Part shown: one piece after another, positions 60,460 through 64,000 of the stretch
Numbering within the stretch: the stretch's first letter is position 1
Layout: the number at the start of each line of letters is the position of its first letter
Source of the DNA: Pyrocephalus nanus
Taxonomy: Eukaryota > Chordata > Aves > Passeriformes > Tyrannidae
NCBI GenBank assembly: GCA_038380795.1
Contig: CM076259.1
Coordinates: forward strand, 98,877,739-98,941,738
Length of the DNA: 64,000 nucleotides
Direction of reading: 5' to 3'
Program-made: the position numbers and the translations under genes
Notes under the pieces: generated by a model
Databases searched by the model: none
Told to the model about the DNA's origin: nothing
Seen by the model: only the letters and a program-made list of their open reading frames with translations

Positions 60460-63400
60460 ATGTCTTCATATGAATGAAATCTAATTTTTCCTTTTAGGGT
60501 ATTTCAGTACTAGTGAAGTATTTAGGGTGCATCTAGATCAGTAAATGTTTTCTTTGATATTCACATTGATCCATTGTACGACTGCCAAGATACACTATAC
60601 GTAAATGACGAGGGAACTCACTGACTATGAGCTGTTGAACTCCATTTTGTGGCTGTGTCAGTTTGTTGGATGGACAGGGTGACACCATGGCAGGCTTTGA
60701 GAAGGGCTCAGCACGTGTGAGAAGGCTGTGAGGGAGGTGAGTAAGCTGTGTAAGGGACATGCAGGTCTCCTCCTGCTCATTCCCCCTCTCTAGGACTGCA
60801 TTATTCTCATCCCATCTTTAGTTCCCTCTCTCAGGACCTGCAGGTGCCCTGTCTTCAAGTGTTCCCCCCTTGACCTATGCAGATGTAGCCAATGGGTGCT
60901 GTGCCAGGAACAAGACCCACAGCTGTGGGCTTGGAGCAGCCCTTGAGCAGCTCTGCTCTTACCCACAGAGTGAGACCACTGGTAGCTCCTCATCATGTGG
61001 GGTGCTGAGAGTACAGCCCATGGACTTGGAAAACTTCCAAGTAAATTTTACCCTCCTCTTTCTTCCTCTCCCGATCTTTGCCAGATTTGTGGTCTTAGGC
61101 CATAGAAAGAAATTGGAGAACTACGTGGGCTTTGCTTATCTGCTTAAGCAAGTCTCTCAGAAGAAAATGCAGATGGAGATACCTTGGTGGTTCACAGGGT
61201 TGTTTTGTACTCTGGAAATGGAGAGGTGGGGAGCTGTCATTCAGATGCTGCTTCTGACTGGCACAGAAAGCTTTTGGGTTATCTTGCCACTTAATTTCTC
61301 CATGCTGTAATTTTTCCACCTATGAAGCAGGTGTAGACTAATTTGCATTAACAAGTATTTTATGAGGTTGAATTTTTTTAAGGTTGCTAAGCTGTTTTGG
61401 GATTCTTGAAGTGATATTACAGTATAAATGGCAAATAATTATTTGACTACTTCATTTTCTGAGGCAACTTAATTCTAAGCTAAATAATCTTCAAAGCTGG
61501 TGTGTCACTAGGAAATAAAAGATGGCTGAAAGCTAAGGAGGTTATTGAGCCAAGCTGTGATGAATTAACTGAATTAGTGTGAAGTAATGGCAAAATGTCA
61601 CCACATTGGTAATTACTTCTTTACGAACTTGAGGGATTATGAAATGTATGTTAAAATTGGGATTTTTAGCAAAGAATCTGCTTGCATGATTTATATTACA
61701 GGAAAATAGCTAGTGTCCCAAAATGTGATGAAAATGTATTATTACTGATGTGTAAAATACCACAAAAAGAATTTTAGTAAAAATTCTAGTGTGGGGGTTT
61801 TATTCTCTTGTATTCCTATAATTTCCTTTTACAAATAGAATAAAAATATGGATTTACTAGTCATGCATCTTAAAAATGTTTCTGCTGTGAGAAGTTTAGC
61901 TTTTTTGAGGATTCTTTGAGATGTAGACACCAAGTTGTTTATCAGATGTTGCCTCAGTGATACACAGGTTTATACTGACTGAATATATTGTGGGACTGGC
62001 TGCTGTAGCAAATGAAAATGCAGTGTATAAATACTCCAGTGCAAGGAATAAAATTATTACAATTATTAAAAAAGTATTCCACTGCATGTCAAGGAGACGA
62101 CTTTTCCTGTGTAATGATGTGGTGTTTCTCGCAATAGAGATCTTCCCACTGAGCCTTTAATTTGACCTATCGATATATGAGATTAGGCTGTTTGAGACAG
62201 CTGATTAAGTCTCCACTTTCATTTCAGTTGCAAGAAGGAAAAGGCTGTGCAGCAGAGCCTGAGAAACCATCTTCTGGTGCACTGTGCATGAGCACTGTTT
62301 TTCGGTCAGCTATTTAGCTGCACTGTGTGCCCCTGCTTCTTCTTGGATGTGCTGGAGGAAAGCTGGTTTTTCTGAGTGCAATTAACGTAACAGCTTTCAG
62401 CTGGGCGTTCATTAATGTGGATTTTTTTTCAGTTGCAATATGAGTAAATATAAGTTTCTGGTACAAGTTCTTGGTAAGGATAGCAATCAGATGGAGGCTA
62501 CTGTATATATTCCTTTCTGTCTGACAACTGGCGCAAGAATGAGAAGCAAGGTGTTGATATTGGCATGTCAACCTGATATTCATAAGCTTCTTGTCCCATT
62601 CAACTCCTATGGCTTTCCTTTACAAAACAATTCAGTTTGGAGTGTAAATGTTAAGGTTTTCATTCTCCTGGTGAGACCCTTTTGAAGCATAAACAAGATT
62701 TTTATAACATCCACTAGATATTTACCATTATTTTGAAGAGAGAACAGGTAACTGCCAGCATATAGGGAGCTGATATGCTTGCAGATTAGTTGCTTAAAAA
62801 TGGCTTCACATCATCCATGAAAAACACTAATAATTCATTTAGCCAAACGCTTAATGTACACGATCCTTCAAAGCTGTCTAATGACTCAAGACCTTCTTTG
62901 AATTTTAACTGTTTTTTTCTTAACCAGATAAGGATCTTAGATACTTTGTTCATCTTGCATAATTGCTTTATTTCAAGAAAAGTAATCCTGGGGGATGTTC
63001 TGTTCTTTTGTTACTTCGGCTTTCAGTGTAATCTTCTTTCTGCATCTGTATTGAAAATAATGTAGAGGAGTGTTTTCTTATGACATTGACAAGACACAAG
63101 TTTATTTAGCCTAAAGAAAAATTCTTATTTGCTGACTCTTAGAAGGTAATACTAATTGCTGATGCATTCTTCCCTCCTACATTTTTGTATTCAGTCAAAA
63201 CTGAATATGTTTTGAGAGGAGACCTGCAGAATCTTCTGTTCTTAATTTCAGACCACAAAACTGCTGAGCAGCCTCAGTTCATCTCACTCGTGAGCTTCTT
63301 TTTGTGCCTGTACTTTATTGTGCTCTCCGAGCTAGAAGGTTTAAGAGCACTTTGAAGAATCTCAGCCCTGGTTTTGATCCCTGTTTGTTTTGGTATGAGG

Positions 63401-64000
63401 TGTCATTAACTTTCATATTTGAACTATGAGATTCATGAGTTGTTAATGTGGTCTTTGTAGAGTCCTTCTATAATGAGTGGAGAGAAGGTGGTAGCTCCTC
63501 TAGGAAATAGTGTTCCACCTTCCTCTGCTGGCTTGCTCCCAGAAGAAACTTCAGTCTGTCCATTGAGAGTAGAGAAGACCTCATGAGAATACTCTCTTAA
63601 GGGCAGTTCTTTTGGATGTTTCCCAAAAAATTACTTAATAGTTAAATGTAAGAGAATACTTTGAATAGTACGATGCTGAATCAGTATGCTGAAAGTATAC
63701 CTGCATGATGATTGTTGTATTGTAAATGCAACATACTCCAAAAGAAGTTGCTTGTGTTAAACAACTACGACTTAGAAAAATATAATACATAAACAACAAA
63801 CCTACCTTTGCTTACACAGCCTTCAACTACAATTAGACTAAAATTGTCCCTGTGGAATAGATTCTGTTAAAGCAAAGAAAGGGAGTAACATTTTTCAGTT
63901 CTCTAAAATATCATCATAATAGAATAACCAGTTGTAATCTGAGAAATTTATATACAAAACTAGCGCATTACAGCAACTGGAAATCTATAATGCAAAAATT
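60460..64000. other. Unannotated sequence to the window end
   Basis: No gene or known repeat is recognised. The 146-codon open frame at 60870-61310 plus and the frame at 62440-62685 have no motif. The segment 60640-61060 is GC-richer than average but matches nothing I know. Confidence 0.5.

Noticed and set aside
60870..61310. 146-codon plus-strand open frame
   Set aside because: No recognisable motif and no splice-like ends. Its mixed Cys/Ser and hydrophobic stretches look random.
1..64000. Bacterial-type features: operons, ribosome binding sites, CRISPR, insertion sequences, attachment sites
   Set aside because: The DNA is vertebrate, with LINEs and a retroviral LTR. No regular spaced repeats or dense coding are present.

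Overview
The window looks like bird nuclear DNA. It is AT-rich and carries no convincing protein-coding gene. What can be recognised is avian interspersed repeats: about a dozen 5'-truncated CR1 LINE copies on both strands, several still showing the ATTCTATG-type 3' end, and one avian ERVL-type solo LTR of about 1 kb with an intact 5-bp target-site duplication. I saw no Alu, B1 or MIR-like SINEs. The species cannot be fixed from the sequence; a neognath bird is the best reading.

Layout. 1-10172 is mostly unrecognised AT-rich sequence with one minus-strand CR1 (2424-2842). 10173-10786 is a small retroelement cluster: a minus-strand CR1 tail, then a decayed U6 snRNA copy joined directly to a plus-strand CR1 3' end. 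10787-18422 holds only simple repeats. 18423-19449 is the solo LTR with its flanking duplication. 19911-22411 has two more CR1 pieces. 22412-38129 is a long gene-free stretch with poly-A/T and TG/AG tracts. 38130-40696 is the most structured part: a GC-richer block with a good splice-bounded 72-nt open segment, followed by a 1.3-1.7 kb CR1 copy that keeps the reverse-transcriptase motifs in decayed form. 43992-60459 has scattered CR1 tails and a 1 kb minus-strand segment dense in open frames that I cannot identify (50558-51555). 60460-64000 holds nothing I recognise.

Interpretation. Eight hand-counted 60-base lines spread over the window show T above A and G above C on the given strand, and G/T-rich low-complexity tracts outnumber A/C-rich ones 11 to 4. 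That is the asymmetry expected on the sense strand of a transcribed vertebrate intron, so the window may lie inside one long plus-strand transcription unit. The few splice-bounded candidates (9781-9828, 38778-38849, 56713-56745) are all on that strand, but none could be matched to a known protein and each may be chance. The open frames longer than 60 codons look like chance, repeats, or unidentified sequence, and none is called a gene.

The most interesting object is the U6-CR1 chimera at 10520-10786, which looks like a template-switch product of the CR1 reverse transcriptase.
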